From contig PLFA01000123.1 of the NCBI GenBank assembly GCA_003136615.1, positions 2,661 through 8,752 of the forward strand: a DNA stretch of 6,092 nucleotides, read 5' to 3'. The DNA comes from Caulobacteraceae bacterium. GTDB taxonomy: Bacteria > Pseudomonadota > Alphaproteobacteria > Caulobacterales > Caulobacteraceae. A program made the translations under genes and the position numbers. Of the stretch, positions 5,941 to 6,092 are shown piece after piece. Within the stretch, counting starts at the first letter, position 1. Each line of letters opens with the position of its first letter. Below the pieces are notes generated by a model, which ran no database searches, was not told where the DNA came from, and was given only the letters and a program-made list of their open reading frames with translations.

Positions 5941-6092
5941 ATGACCGACCCGACCTCCCCATCCTCGGCCGATCCCACCCCCGATCAGCGCGCCGACGCC
6001 GCGGCTGCCGACTACGGCGCCGACTCAATCAAGGTCCTCAAGGGTCTGGACGCCGTCCGCAAGCGCCCCGGCATGTATATCGGCGACACCGA
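5941..6092 (+). CDS. gyrB: DNA gyrase subunit B, 5' end only
   Basis: GyrB is the ATPase subunit of DNA gyrase, which introduces negative supercoils as part of an A2B2 complex. Only the first 50 codons and two further bases are present, because the window ends. Residues 25-50 are unmistakable: YGADSIKVLKGL followed by DAVRKRPGMYIGDT, the start of the GHKL ATPase domain. The first 24 residues are rich in Pro, Ala, Ser and Asp and make the N-terminus about 20 residues longer than in E. coli GyrB; this leader is probably flexible. The ATG starts four bases after the recF stop, which suggests cotranscription and coupling. The ACGGGA about nine bases upstream, inside the end of recF, is a weak binding site. 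Active-site residues and the TOPRIM domain lie beyond the window. Confidence 0.96.
   Translation, partial: MTDPTSPSSADPTPDQRADAAAADYGADSIKVLKGLDAVRKRPGMYIGDT

Overview
The window comes from a GC-rich alphaproteobacterium. The evidence is the set of clearly recognisable core proteins (RNase PH, HrcA, GrpE, DNA polymerase III beta clamp, RecF, GyrB) and their order: rph divergent from hrcA-grpE, then dnaN-recF-gyrB. From memory this order resembles Caulobacter and its relatives. That placement is an inference and was not searched.

Left part (about 1-1034, + strand): this is the only accessory-looking region. It starts with a 37-residue hydrophobic micro-ORF (23-136) that has a good ribosome binding site. 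A short gap follows with a strong GC hairpin (178-202). Then comes a tightly spaced pair: a four-helix DUF2975 membrane protein (231-788) and a small Cro/C1-type HTH protein (792-1034). This pairing is a recurrent but poorly understood membrane-protein/regulator module.

Middle (1031-3506): rph lies on the minus strand and its stop codon shares a CTAG tetranucleotide with the stop of the HTH gene, so the two convergent genes overlap by 4 bases. rph and hrcA are divergent across an 81-base gap that has a small inverted repeat but no CIRCE operator. hrcA (heat-shock repressor) and grpE (DnaK nucleotide exchange factor) are 10 bases apart and read as one operon.

Right part (3633-6092): dnaN, recF and the first 50 codons of gyrB run on the + strand with gaps of 33 and 4 bases, forming a DNA replication and repair block. 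The 126-base gap before dnaN (3507-3632) is the natural place for its promoter, but no strong promoter or terminator can be read there.

Most of the window is ordinary conserved housekeeping sequence. I see no CRISPR array, insertion sequence, tRNA, rRNA or clear phage element. The points that merit a second look are the micro-ORF, the hairpin, the DUF2975-HTH pair next to rph, and the shared stop codon. I do not see a convincing new biological system.
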